From contig JAQGNE010000093.1 in NCBI GenBank assembly GCA_028291985.1, forward strand, positions 1 through 32,479: a stretch of 32,479 bases of DNA, read 5' to 3'. A program made the translations under genes and the position numbers. Positions 1 to 7,394 of the stretch are shown one piece after another; the stretch's first letter is position 1; every line of letters begins with the position of its first letter. The notes under the pieces were generated by a model that searched no databases, had not been told where the DNA came from, and saw only the letters and a list, made by a program, of their open reading frames with translations. This stretch comes from Polaromonas sp. Lineage in GTDB: Bacteria > Pseudomonadota > Gammaproteobacteria > Burkholderiales > Burkholderiaceae_C.

Positions 1-410
1 GAGTAGTACTCAGCAACTGCGGTTTTGTTGTTCTGGATGGACTTGGCGGCGATGAGGCCTGCGTCGGTACCGGTGTAAGCGTCAATAGCGGTGGCTGCCT
101 CAAGGGCGATCTGGCCCTTGTTAACACCAGCGTTGAGCTTGGAAATAACCCAGTCAACAGCAATAGCGTTGTTCTGCAGGCCGTAAGGCGTGAGGAACTT
201 GGCGGCAAATTCCGATGACGATTGGAAATTTGGGTGGAGGGCTTTGAATGCGCCCGTGGTGGACAGCGTTTGTGCCAGTGCAGACAGGCTGCGGCCGTTG
301 GCTTCAAAAACGCTGGTGATCTCGCTCAGGTACGTGCTGCCGGCAGGGGCATTGAACATTGCGACCACCAATTTCAGGATGTTGGTGCGCTCTGCAGTTG
401 TAATAGCCAT
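1..410 (-). CDS. N-terminus of a probable large secreted surface protein (S-layer/RTX-like), truncated by the window edge
   Basis: The reading frame is open from the ATG at 408-410 to the window edge, giving about 136 residues and no stop. The start is MAITTAERTNIL, preceded by a good GGAG ribosome site. There is no Sec signal peptide. The residues are Ala, Ser, Thr and Asn rich with few charges and no cysteine, as in substrates of type I secretion and RsaA-like S-layer proteins, whose export signal is C-terminal. I recall similar N-termini in large bacterial proteins with calcium-binding repeats, but that part of the gene is outside the window. A type I secretion operon lies at 14748-21688, and a Crp-type promoter lies directly upstream. 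The assignment as a secreted structural protein is inference. It could also be a haemophore-like or adhesin protein. Confidence 0.5.
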   Translation of the reverse strand, partial: MAITTAERTNILKLVVAMFNAPAGSTYLSEITSVFEANGRSLSALAQTLSTTGAFKALHPNFQSSSEFAAKFLTPYGLQNNAIAVDWVISKLNAGVNKGQIALEAATAIDAYTGTDAGLIAAKSIQNNKTAVAEYY

Positions 411-473
411 TGAAAGTTTCTCCAAAAGTGTGAGAGGTGTATCCAGGTACCCATTGCACCTAGCGACGAAAGA

Positions 474-517
474 AGTATAAACACAGCAGTTTCGGCACTG
501 CTGTGATTGCAGTCACA
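474..517 (-). promoter_or_regulatory. Crp-type (class II-like) promoter for the secreted-protein gene
   Basis: TGTGATTGCAGTCACA at 502-517 is a perfect match to the Crp/Vfr consensus TGTGA-N6-TCACA. On the minus strand a TATACT box lies at 479-474, matching the sigma-70 -10 consensus in five of six positions. If that box is used, transcription starts near 467 and the palindrome centre (509.5) falls near -42, the classical position for class II activation, where the activator overlaps the -35 region. No -35 hexamer is apparent there. The leader to the ATG at 410 would be about 57 nucleotides and includes the GGAG ribosome site. Confidence 0.65.
482..505. other. Perfect 9-bp inverted repeat with 6-base loop
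   Basis: CACAGCAGT (482-490) and ACTGCTGTG (497-505) are perfect reverse complements around TTCGGC. On the minus strand the hairpin lies about 65 bp past the stop of the outer-membrane protein gene and is followed by TTTATACTT, so it could be a weak Rho-independent terminator. Its right arm shares four bases with the Crp-type palindrome and its tail contains the -10 box, so it may instead act on the promoter as DNA. Confidence 0.5.
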
Positions 518-569
518 CGCTCATCAACAAAATCGGTAAATTTGATTTTCAACAACAGTCGGTGTTGTC

Positions 570-2114
570 TTACTGCAGAGACCAGCGAATTCCGCTATAG
601 AAACCGGTCTGGCGGCTGCGAAAAGCCTCCAGATTGCTGTGCTGAACATTGATTTCTGCACTTAAAAACCAATCAGCATTCGGCCAAGCCGAAAAAGGCC
701 TGGAAAGCTCTGCGCGCAGGGTATGGCGTTTGATGTTGCGCTTGAGGTTGTCTGCCAGTAGCGGGCTGTAACCTGCAGCGTCGGTTTGTCGGCTAAAGCC
801 GTAGTCGCTGCTCAGTTTGTAGCTGGCGTAGCGGCCTTCCCAGCCGGCGCGCACCTCGGAGCGGGTGAAGTTTGCGCCCGGTCTGTCTGCCGCGCTGGCC
901 CGGTCAGTACCGGTGCGCGCCTGCAGGTTGACCAGTTGCGAGGCCAGCCCGCCGGGCGTTTCCGTCGCGTCCATGGTGCAGACAACGGCAGCCAGCGCAC
1001 CAACATAACGGCCATCGAGCGTGCGGCTGGAGGGATACAGCCGGTTTTCAAACTCCAGGCCGGCACTGGGCCGACACTGCCCCGCCCACACATCGCGGCC
1101 AAACGCGGCATTGCCGCTGGCTTGCCACTGATGCTGCAGGCTGGCGCGAAAGGTCCTGAGCAGCTGCTGGCCGCCAAAAACGACCTGCGTGCCACCAACC
1201 CGGGCAATCCATTGGCGGGGTGCGTCTTGTGCCTGCAACCAGGTGGCCGCTACGTCGGCCTGCTGGTACCGGGTTTCGGCATCGCCGGTGTGGCGTGCGC
1301 GCAAATCAGCCTGAAACAACCATAGCTGGCTGCCCTGGGGCTTCAAGCCCTGCCACTGGGCGATACCCAGCGCCGCCAGTCCACGACGCGGGCGGGAGCT
1401 TTCCAGCAGCGGCAAGGTCAGTGAACCCTGGGGGAAAGTGAGCGTCAACTCCGATGCAGACGGCGCGTTGTTGAGGTTGCTGTCGACACCCGCAGCGGTG
1501 GTGAGCAACCAGCGGGAGCGCAGGATGTCAGGGTTGCTTGCGGCGAGTTCCTTGTCGAGCAACTGGCGTAAACCAGGGGTCAAATCCTGTCGGTTGCTTA
1601 ATTGCAACAAGAGCTCGCGCGCAGAGCGGGTGTCGCCGACGCCTATCAGGGCGGAGGCGTAGTCAAACTGTGCGCCAGGCAAATCAGGATTGATGAGGAG
1701 CGCTCTTTCCAGTGATTCGATGGCGGGTGCCGGCCGGCCCTGACTCAACAGCGTAGCGCCGCGCCATGCGTGAAACGGTGCACTGTTCAGGCAGAACGGG
1801 GCATTCGCATCAAGCCTGGCCAGCAGTGCTTCAAGCTCTGCCGTCGCGCTGGGCAACGGGTAAACCGGCTGAACCGGGCAAATTTTTGTCAGAGCAGCGT
1901 CAGGCGCGTCTGCATTTTTGGCTGCCGCTGTAGGCGGTAGGAGAGTCGGAGCCGAAGAGGGACTGACCAAAACCGTGTCGGGTTTGGAGACGGCAAAGCC
2001 GGATGGGCTTTCCGCAAGCGACTGGGCATACGCAGAGCCAGCTGCAGTACATACGACGAAGCCGAACCCTGCAAGCCACCCATGGAGGCGCGGGGGGTCA
2101 AGCTGAAATGTCAC
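570..2114 (-). CDS. TPR plus beta-barrel outer-membrane protein, Slam-like (DUF560 type)
   Basis: 514 residues. A Sec signal peptide ends near residue 30 (AYA before QS). Residues about 75-190 read as helical TPR-type repeats (LERALLINPDLPGAQFDYA). From about 200 to the end the sequence has amphipathic strands and finishes in a barrel-like strand (SGIRWSL). This order and length match surface lipoprotein assembly modulators (Slam), which move TbpB/HpuA/HphA-type proteins across the outer membrane. The start is a GTG overlapping the cyclase stop by four bases (GTGA, 2111-2114), so translation is coupled. The upstream FecR protein ends in a TbpB-like barrel and is the obvious candidate cargo. 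The Slam assignment rests on architecture and sequence feel. A porin-like protein with a TPR domain is the alternative. Confidence 0.55.
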   Translation of the reverse strand: MTFQLDPPRLHGWLAGFGFVVCTAAGSAYAQSLAESPSGFAVSKPDTVLVSPSSAPTLLPPTAAAKNADAPDAALTKICPVQPVYPLPSATAELEALLARLDANAPFCLNSAPFHAWRGATLLSQGRPAPAIESLERALLINPDLPGAQFDYASALIGVGDTRSARELLLQLSNRQDLTPGLRQLLDKELAASNPDILRSRWLLTTAAGVDSNLNNAPSASELTLTFPQGSLTLPLLESSRPRRGLAALGIAQWQGLKPQGSQLWLFQADLRARHTGDAETRYQQADVAATWLQAQDAPRQWIARVGGTQVVFGGQQLLRTFRASLQHQWQASGNAAFGRDVWAGQCRPSAGLEFENRLYPSSRTLDGRYVGALAAVVCTMDATETPGGLASQLVNLQARTGTDRASAADRPGANFTRSEVRAGWEGRYASYKLSSDYGFSRQTDAAGYSPLLADNLKRNIKRHTLRAELSRPFSAWPNADWFLSAEINVQHSNLEAFRSRQTGFYSGIRWSLQ

Positions 2115-4150
2115 GCGGCGGAATTTTTCTGCAGTTGATGGAGGTAAAGAAGGTTACTTTGTTCAGCAGCTCCGCCGGGCTGCAAGAGCGTGCGAAGTGT
2201 AAATACTTTGCAGCTGCGCTGCAAGCCGGGCAACAAAAAGCTGCCCAAGGTTTTGACAGCAATGTCCGGCCCCTGGGCGGGCTGAACCGCGTGAAGGCAT
2301 CGCTCTGCCGCTTCTTGGCCAATGAGGACTGGATACGCGAGATCGGCTGTCATATCGCGGAGGCCGACCGCAACCGTTACCGGGATTCCGAGTACGGCAT
2401 GCACCCGGCGCCGGGCGGGCCCAAAAGAGCCCACCAGTGCCATGCCGCTTTCGATGCCTATGCAGACGCTGAGGGGTTCAAGGCCGGTTCCCGTCGTATT
2501 GGGGAGCTCTTCGGTGCAGCGCAACCAGAGTTCGCGGCTGGCAGCCAGGGCCTTGGCAGGGTGATCCGTGCAAGCCAACGGGCCGTTGAAAACAGCCAGA
2601 AGGTTGTCGCCAACCATCTCGCGCACAACACCGCCGTGTTCACCAATGACGGTTTCAGCGGTAATAAAAAAGCGGTGCAGCACGCGGGCCGCGTCTTCGG
2701 GGCTTCGGGCCTCGCAGTAACGTGAGAAGTTTTGAAGATCCGCCACCAGCACTGTGACGTCGTCCCGGTTGGCCTCGATGTTGCCGGTGGGTTCGGTCAA
2801 GGCTATCTGCTCAGCCACCGGACTGGAGACATAGCTGGACAAATTACGGTAAACCAGGCTTTTTTCGGCCAGGCTGCGTGCATGCTCTGCCAAGGCCAGG
2901 CCCAGCCCGGCCAGCCCCACCGCCAGAGCCGGGGCCGCCCAACCTACGAACAGGGCGGAATTGACCAGCAAAATAGCTTGCAGGACGAACGCCATTGCAG
3001 CCAGAACTACTGCCAGCACGGGCAGCAGCACGACCGCACGGTATTGCCGCAATCCGCGGTTGCCAGCGAGTTTTAACAGGGCAAGGACGGCAAATGCAGC
3101 AAACGCGAGCTGTAGCCAGACAGCGCCTTGAGGTGTGTACGGCACGGCATCATCAAGCGCTGCGGCAAACAGCTGGGCGTGCACCTCGGACCCTGATACC
3201 GCGCTGCCGAGCGCAGTTGGGACGATGTCGGCCAGACCGAACGCCGACGCACCAATGACGACAACGGCTCCCTTGAGCATGCCGGCGGGCACGCGTCCTT
3301 CCATCACATCAGCGGCTGAAACTGCGGCCATCGCCTCCCGCGAGATCCGGTAAGGTACGCGGATATGCCCTTTTGCATCCATGGGCACGCGGCTGCCCAG
3401 GCCAGGCAATGCCAACTGCCACGCTGGTTGCCAAAGACCCGCACCAGGAACGGCCAGCAGGGAAGCCTCCGGCGGAAGCTGTCCGGCCGCCAATGGCGCA
3501 CCCAGGGCGCTTAATCCCGCCAGGACCAGACTGGGGTAGGTGCGATCGCCGAAGCAGACGAAACCCGGCAACCGCCGGACCGCTCCGTCTGCGTCCAGTA
3601 CAGGCGTGATATGGCCCGCCCTGCTGTGCAGCCCGCCAGCGTTGCCGATAAACCCTTGCGCCGCTACCGCTGGCGCCTGACACCCAGCCCCTGGAAGAGC
3701 TCCAGCCAACACCCCGGATTGCAGCTGGCTTTCGTTTCTGAGGGCAAATACCTGCGCCAATAGGGATGGCGCTTCAGCGTCGCGGGCACGTAATGCGCGG
3801 GTGAGCGCTTCTCCACCCGCGCGGCTGTCGGGAAACACGATATCGAAGAGCTTCAAGCCGACGCCTTGCTGATCAAGTTGGCTGGTGAGCTCGGCTATGG
3901 CTTCCCGGGACCAGGGCCATGCCCCGATTCGCGTCAGGCTGCTGTCGTCAATATCGACCAGAATGACCCGCCGCTCAGGTTGCGCGCTGGCGGTTAAGCG
4001 CCAGACAAAATCACTGCTGCGCTCGTCGAGTTGCGTCAGTGAATTCGGCGCAATCACCACCCAGGCCAGCCACGCGCACGCCGCCAGCACCAACACCGCC
4101 ACACGGCCGCGCCAGGGATGCATCAACCAGCGACCGGCAAGGGGAGTCAT
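2111..4150 (-). CDS. CHASE2-domain class III adenylate/guanylate cyclase with altered active site
   Basis: 679 residues. One membrane helix at about 15-34 is followed by a periplasmic CHASE2 sensor domain at about 40-335 (VILVDIDDSSL, GAWPWSR, GHIRVPY, VVVIGASA). Three helices lie at about 343-420, and a cytoplasmic class III cyclase domain at about 462-650. Both metal-binding aspartates are visible (D471 in VADLQNF, D515 in MVGDN). The purine-recognising Lys position holds E511. The transition-state Asn and Arg positions of the usual N-V-A-A-R motif hold T592 and G596. The gene starts immediately after the FecR stop with no spacing and overlaps the next gene by four bases, so all three form one operon. 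CHASE2 proteins sense unknown extracellular cues. Whether this one makes cAMP, cGMP or nothing cannot be told from sequence. Confidence 0.85.
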   Translation of the reverse strand: MTPLAGRWLMHPWRGRVAVLVLAACAWLAWVVIAPNSLTQLDERSSDFVWRLTASAQPERRVILVDIDDSSLTRIGAWPWSREAIAELTSQLDQQGVGLKLFDIVFPDSRAGGEALTRALRARDAEAPSLLAQVFALRNESQLQSGVLAGALPGAGCQAPAVAAQGFIGNAGGLHSRAGHITPVLDADGAVRRLPGFVCFGDRTYPSLVLAGLSALGAPLAAGQLPPEASLLAVPGAGLWQPAWQLALPGLGSRVPMDAKGHIRVPYRISREAMAAVSAADVMEGRVPAGMLKGAVVVIGASAFGLADIVPTALGSAVSGSEVHAQLFAAALDDAVPYTPQGAVWLQLAFAAFAVLALLKLAGNRGLRQYRAVVLLPVLAVVLAAMAFVLQAILLVNSALFVGWAAPALAVGLAGLGLALAEHARSLAEKSLVYRNLSSYVSSPVAEQIALTEPTGNIEANRDDVTVLVADLQNFSRYCEARSPEDAARVLHRFFITAETVIGEHGGVVREMVGDNLLAVFNGPLACTDHPAKALAASRELWLRCTEELPNTTGTGLEPLSVCIGIESGMALVGSFGPARRRVHAVLGIPVTVAVGLRDMTADLAYPVLIGQEAAERCLHAVQPAQGPDIAVKTLGSFLLPGLQRSCKVFTLRTLLQPGGAAEQSNLLYLHQLQKNSAA

Positions 4151-5632
4151 TTACCTGGACCAGAGAGTAATACCCGACAGCGTACCGCCGGCGGCCGCTT
4201 TTTCAAACAGGTAACCAGCAGACTGCCCATCAAGCGCAAGTGCGCCGGCAACTGCCTGGGTACTGCTGCGTGCCGTAAAAATACCGTCGCTGCGAACCGA
4301 ACCGGTCGCCTGCAGCAATACGTTGCCGGTGGGGACTGACGACAAATTCAGCGATGTGTTGAAAAGCCGCTCGGCAAAATTGACGGAAAGCGAGCCATTG
4401 TTGACCGCGGCCGGAAGCACCTGCCGGGCTGACGAGGTGAACTGCGCGTACCCCTGGTCAAGGGCAAAACTCAGGTGGTTGGCGGTCGGCCCAAAGTTGT
4501 TGTTCGAGTTTTCGATGCGATACAGCAAAAAGCTGTCGTCGCCGACGGTGATGTTGCGTCCTTCGCGCACCAAAAGCCGTTGCTGCGAAAAATCGGTGGC
4601 GGCAAGCGCCTCTGCCGACCATCGTCCCCAAGCCAACTGCGCGGGAGGAAGTGGCGCCGTTGGTGGAGCGGGCGTTGGCTCTGCTACCACCGGAGGCGGC
4701 AGCGGGGTTACGACCGGAGGCACAACGACTACCGGCTCGATGGGCAAAAACGGCATGGCGTCAGGGACGGGAATCTTTTCAACGGGAGGCGCAACAACAC
4801 GTATCGTCGAGCCGATTTGCACGGCTTCACTCACCAGGCCCGACGTCAGCGCGTCACTGCCAGAACTTGCTGATGCCCTGCCCCCGAGATCCAGCGCGAC
4901 ATTGGACTCTCTTTCTCTTGCAGGCCGCTCGACAGAAGCCAGCATCGTTTCAGGTGACTTGCCGCCATTGAACAGCTTGAATTCGACCTGCGCCAGCGTA
5001 TTTTTAAACTCGACCAGGGTGTTACTCATGTCAGCGCTGAGCAGCTTGGCCGCCGGAGAGCCGCAAGGACCGAGGGCTTGGGCAGAACAGCCTTCTCCGA
5101 ACGGGGCCATGACGATGGCGCCTTGATTGACGGCAGCAACGGTTCGGCCAGGGCCGGTGCTGACCACAAAGTCTGTTCCCCGCACCCCGATGGCAACCAA
5201 CGGCGTATTCAGGCGGAAACGTTCCCGTGCGCCTTCAGCAGCAGCCCCAGAGATCGCACGGGTGACACCCTTTTCCAGGCGAAAACGCACCAGAGATTGA
5301 GAGGCTTTAGCCGGGTCGTACTGGTAATCCTCGACGAGGAGGCGGCTTGTAGGCCGCAAGCTGACCAGGGCCCCGTCAACGAAACGGATGTGCACATGGC
5401 CGCCGGCGGACGTTTCAATACGGTCTCCGACCTGGATTTTGCTGCCGCGCTGGACGGGTGATGATTCGCCTGTGGCAGAGACAACCATGGCTTGCCCGAT
5501 AGTCATGGTGGCTTCGCCCACCTTTTGAGCGTGCGCGGGAATACTTGCACCCACAACCGCAGCCAACGCCGCAAGTCGTGCAAACAACACAATTGCTGAA
5601 CGCACGGGGGATAGTGGAGGTGTGGGCATCAT
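4151..5632 (-). CDS. FecR-domain protein with proline-rich linker and C-terminal TbpB-like barrel
   Basis: 493 residues from the ATG at 5632. That start gives a clean Sec signal peptide (hydrophobic 10-33, AHA before QK). The frame stays open upstream to a GTG at 5680, but that start would lie inside the Crp-type palindrome and bury the signal peptide, so I rejected it. A FecR domain spans about 45-200 (VGDRIETSAGGHVHIRF, AIGVRGTDFVV). A proline-rich linker follows at about 290-345. The last 140 residues have short glycine-rich strands (GSLSVNF, ATGSVRSDGIF, VAGALALDGQSAGYLFE) like the C-terminal barrel of transferrin-binding protein B relatives. It is the first gene of the FecR-cyclase-outer-membrane operon. 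It lacks a lipobox, so export would be as a soluble or cell-associated protein. Confidence 0.7.
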   Translation of the reverse strand: MMPTPPLSPVRSAIVLFARLAALAAVVGASIPAHAQKVGEATMTIGQAMVVSATGESSPVQRGSKIQVGDRIETSAGGHVHIRFVDGALVSLRPTSRLLVEDYQYDPAKASQSLVRFRLEKGVTRAISGAAAEGARERFRLNTPLVAIGVRGTDFVVSTGPGRTVAAVNQGAIVMAPFGEGCSAQALGPCGSPAAKLLSADMSNTLVEFKNTLAQVEFKLFNGGKSPETMLASVERPARERESNVALDLGGRASASSGSDALTSGLVSEAVQIGSTIRVVAPPVEKIPVPDAMPFLPIEPVVVVPPVVTPLPPPVVAEPTPAPPTAPLPPAQLAWGRWSAEALAATDFSQQRLLVREGRNITVGDDSFLLYRIENSNNNFGPTANHLSFALDQGYAQFTSSARQVLPAAVNNGSLSVNFAERLFNTSLNLSSVPTGNVLLQATGSVRSDGIFTARSSTQAVAGALALDGQSAGYLFEKAAAGGTLSGITLWSR

Positions 5633-5665
5633 GGAAACATTAGGCCACAACGGTCGCGCTTTGAC

Positions 5666-5681
5666 TGTGACGCGCATCACA
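5666..5681. promoter_or_regulatory. Second perfect Crp-type palindrome, between the FecR and Crp/Fnr genes
   Basis: TGTGACGCGCATCACA matches TGTGA-N6-TCACA exactly. Its centre is about 41 bp upstream of the chosen FecR start and about 195 bp upstream of the divergent Crp/Fnr gene. A minus-strand -10 candidate, TAATGT (5642-5637), is poor and would leave almost no leader. On the plus strand CACAAT (5722-5727) would put the site near -61 of a class I promoter for the regulator gene. Which gene is controlled, and whether the effect is activation or repression, is not resolved. Confidence 0.6.
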
Positions 5682-5868
5682 ACCCGTCAAACAATCGCGA
5701 TGCAAAAACTGTAGCGTCATGCACAATAACGGCCAAGCTGAACCATCAAAAATACCGTATCAAACACCCTCTGCAGACATCTTGTTATTTTTCGCCCCGC
5801 TATGGCCGCTGCAGCCCCGGTGTTGGCATTAATGCGGCTCTACGCCCGATTGCAAGTCTTCTCGTAAC
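5682..5868. other. Divergent intergenic region, no further feature recognised
   Basis: The shared upstream region between the FecR operon and the Crp/Fnr regulator is AT-richer than the genes. Apart from the palindrome at its left end I see no clear -35/-10 pair, terminator or small gene. Confidence 0.5.
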
Positions 5869-6561
5869 ATGCCGGTACCGTTAAGCGTTTTGCAGAGTCT
5901 GCCCTTGCTGGCGAGCCTGCCGCAGGTGACGATTGCGCATCTGGCGCAACAGGCTGTCGAGGTCAGTTTTGCCAAGCGCGAGGTGGTGCTGCACAAGGCA
6001 TCAGTTCCCAGTTCGCTGTGTTTTCTGCTGGAGGGCCGCTTGCAAGGCGTAGATTTCACGATGGACGACCGTGAAGTCGGCTTGTATTTTATAAACCCGG
6101 GTGACTACTTCGGCGAAGTTGCTGTCATTGACGGGAGCACGCAGCCTGAATTTGTCACCGCAGTAGCCAAATCGAAGGTTGTTCTGATTTCGAGGGCGCT
6201 GATAAAACCTATATTGTTCGGCTCACCCAAACTGGCAGAATTGCTTTGCCTGCGTCTGGCGGTACGCTTACGCGAGGTTGCAGCGCAGCGCCGTATCCTG
6301 GGTCTTGCCAATCCGCTGCAGCGCGTCTGCGCTCAACTTGATTTACTTAGCGCCTCCGTTGCCGGGCAAGTCAAGGTTAGAAATGCCCCCACACACCAAG
6401 AACTCGCCATCATGATCAATGTAAGCCGTGAAACCGTAACCCGGGTGTTTCAGCTGTTGCAAGGCCGGGGCATCGTTGAACGAGACGGAAACGACCTGCG
6501 TATAGACGAGCCAGACGTCTTGCGGAACACGGCTTCCGGTCAGCCATTGGCTGCTTTATGA
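5869..6561 (+). CDS. Crp/Fnr-family transcriptional regulator
   Basis: 230 residues. A cyclic-nucleotide-binding-like beta roll spans about 10-125, a long dimerisation helix about 120-145, and a winged HTH about 150-215. The recognition helix contains SRETVTR (186-192), keeping the Arg-Glu-x3-Arg set that Crp (R180, E181, R185) uses to read TGTGA, so binding of the two palindromes nearby is predicted. In the ligand pocket the Gly-Glu pair is present (G82, E83), but the Crp Arg-Ser pair that holds the cAMP phosphate is replaced by P93 and E94. There is no cysteine cluster for an Fnr-type iron-sulphur centre. The gene overlaps the polysaccharide permease gene by four bases (ATGA). No strong ribosome site is visible before the ATG. 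Confidence 0.85.
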   Translation: MPVPLSVLQSLPLLASLPQVTIAHLAQQAVEVSFAKREVVLHKASVPSSLCFLLEGRLQGVDFTMDDREVGLYFINPGDYFGEVAVIDGSTQPEFVTAVAKSKVVLISRALIKPILFGSPKLAELLCLRLAVRLREVAAQRRILGLANPLQRVCAQLDLLSASVAGQVKVRNAPTHQELAIMINVSRETVTRVFQLLQGRGIVERDGNDLRIDEPDVLRNTASGQPLAAL

Positions 6562-7394
6562 ACACCACAGCCCGGCCCGGCGTGATGACCTACGTCGGCA
6601 AAATGCATCCGCTACTGCCATGGGGACATCAGTACCTCATCAAGCAATTGGCGCGTCGCGATGTCCTGGCGCGGTACAAAGGCTCGGTTCTAGGTCTTGG
6701 CTGGGGTTTGCTTTTTCCGCTGCTAATCCTTATGGCCTACACCTTTGTGTTTCGCACGGTGTTCAAGGCGCGATGGCCGGGAGGTGGCGATAGCACGTCC
6801 GAGTTTGCGCTGCAGGTATTTGCCGGACTGGTCGTTTTCAATTTGTTTTCAGACCTGCTGAACCGTGCGCCGCGCTTGATACTGGAGCAACCCAATCTTG
6901 TCAAACGAGTCGTCTTTCCGCTTGAGATTTTGCCCTGGGTGGCGTTGTGCAGCGGCCTTTTTCACGCGTCGCTGGGTTTGATCATCTTGTTGCTGGCAGT
7001 GATGATCGTGGGGCCGGGTCTAACGCCCTGGGCGCTGACGGCGCCGCTGGTATTCATGGCTGCGTTACCCACGCTCCTGGGACTTGCGTGGCTGCTGTCG
7101 GCACTCGGCGTTTTCATACGGGATATCAGCCATGCAATGGGCCCGGCCGTAACCATGTTGATGTTCATGTCGCCTGTGCTTTACCCTGCAGAGGCATTAC
7201 CGTCCCACATGAGAGGCTGGCTTTGGCTGAACCCGCTCACGCTTCCTATAGAGAACCTTCGCAATGTGTTGCTGAAAAATCAACCACCGCATTGGGAAGG
7301 GTTGTTGGTCTACACATTGGTAGGCCTTGTCTTTGCGTATCTGGCGTTTCGATTTTTCAATCGCCTCCGTCCAGCGTTTTCAGACGAGGTTTGA
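6558..7394 (+). CDS. wzm: ABC-2 type polysaccharide export permease (Wzm/KpsM type)
   Basis: 278 residues with about six hydrophobic helices from residue 45 on, and the family N-terminus (LIKQLARRDVLARYKGSVLGLGWGLLFP split around residues 27-54). These proteins form the inner-membrane channel that moves lipid-linked O-antigen or capsule across with a Wzt/KpsT ATPase. The ATG lies inside the stop of the Crp/Fnr gene, so the transporter is translated with its likely regulator. The matching ATPase gene is not adjacent: it lies on the other strand at 9196-10542. The 3' end overlaps the convergent deacetylase gene by 15 bp, leaving no room for a conventional terminator. Confidence 0.85.
   Translation: MNTTARPGVMTYVGKMHPLLPWGHQYLIKQLARRDVLARYKGSVLGLGWGLLFPLLILMAYTFVFRTVFKARWPGGGDSTSEFALQVFAGLVVFNLFSDLLNRAPRLILEQPNLVKRVVFPLEILPWVALCSGLFHASLGLIILLLAVMIVGPGLTPWALTAPLVFMAALPTLLGLAWLLSALGVFIRDISHAMGPAVTMLMFMSPVLYPAEALPSHMRGWLWLNPLTLPIENLRNVLLKNQPPHWEGLLVYTLVGLVFAYLAFRFFNRLRPAFSDEV

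Noticed and set aside
190..480. 96-residue plus-strand open frame
   Set aside because: Antisense to the secreted-protein gene, whose composition and ribosome site are convincing.
2003..2725. 240-residue plus-strand open frame
   Set aside because: Antisense to the cyclase and outer-membrane genes, with no recognisable domain.
5633..5680. Longer FecR protein starting at GTG 5680 or ATG 5677
   Set aside because: It would put a charged 16-residue segment before the signal peptide, has no ribosome site and would run through the Crp-type palindrome.
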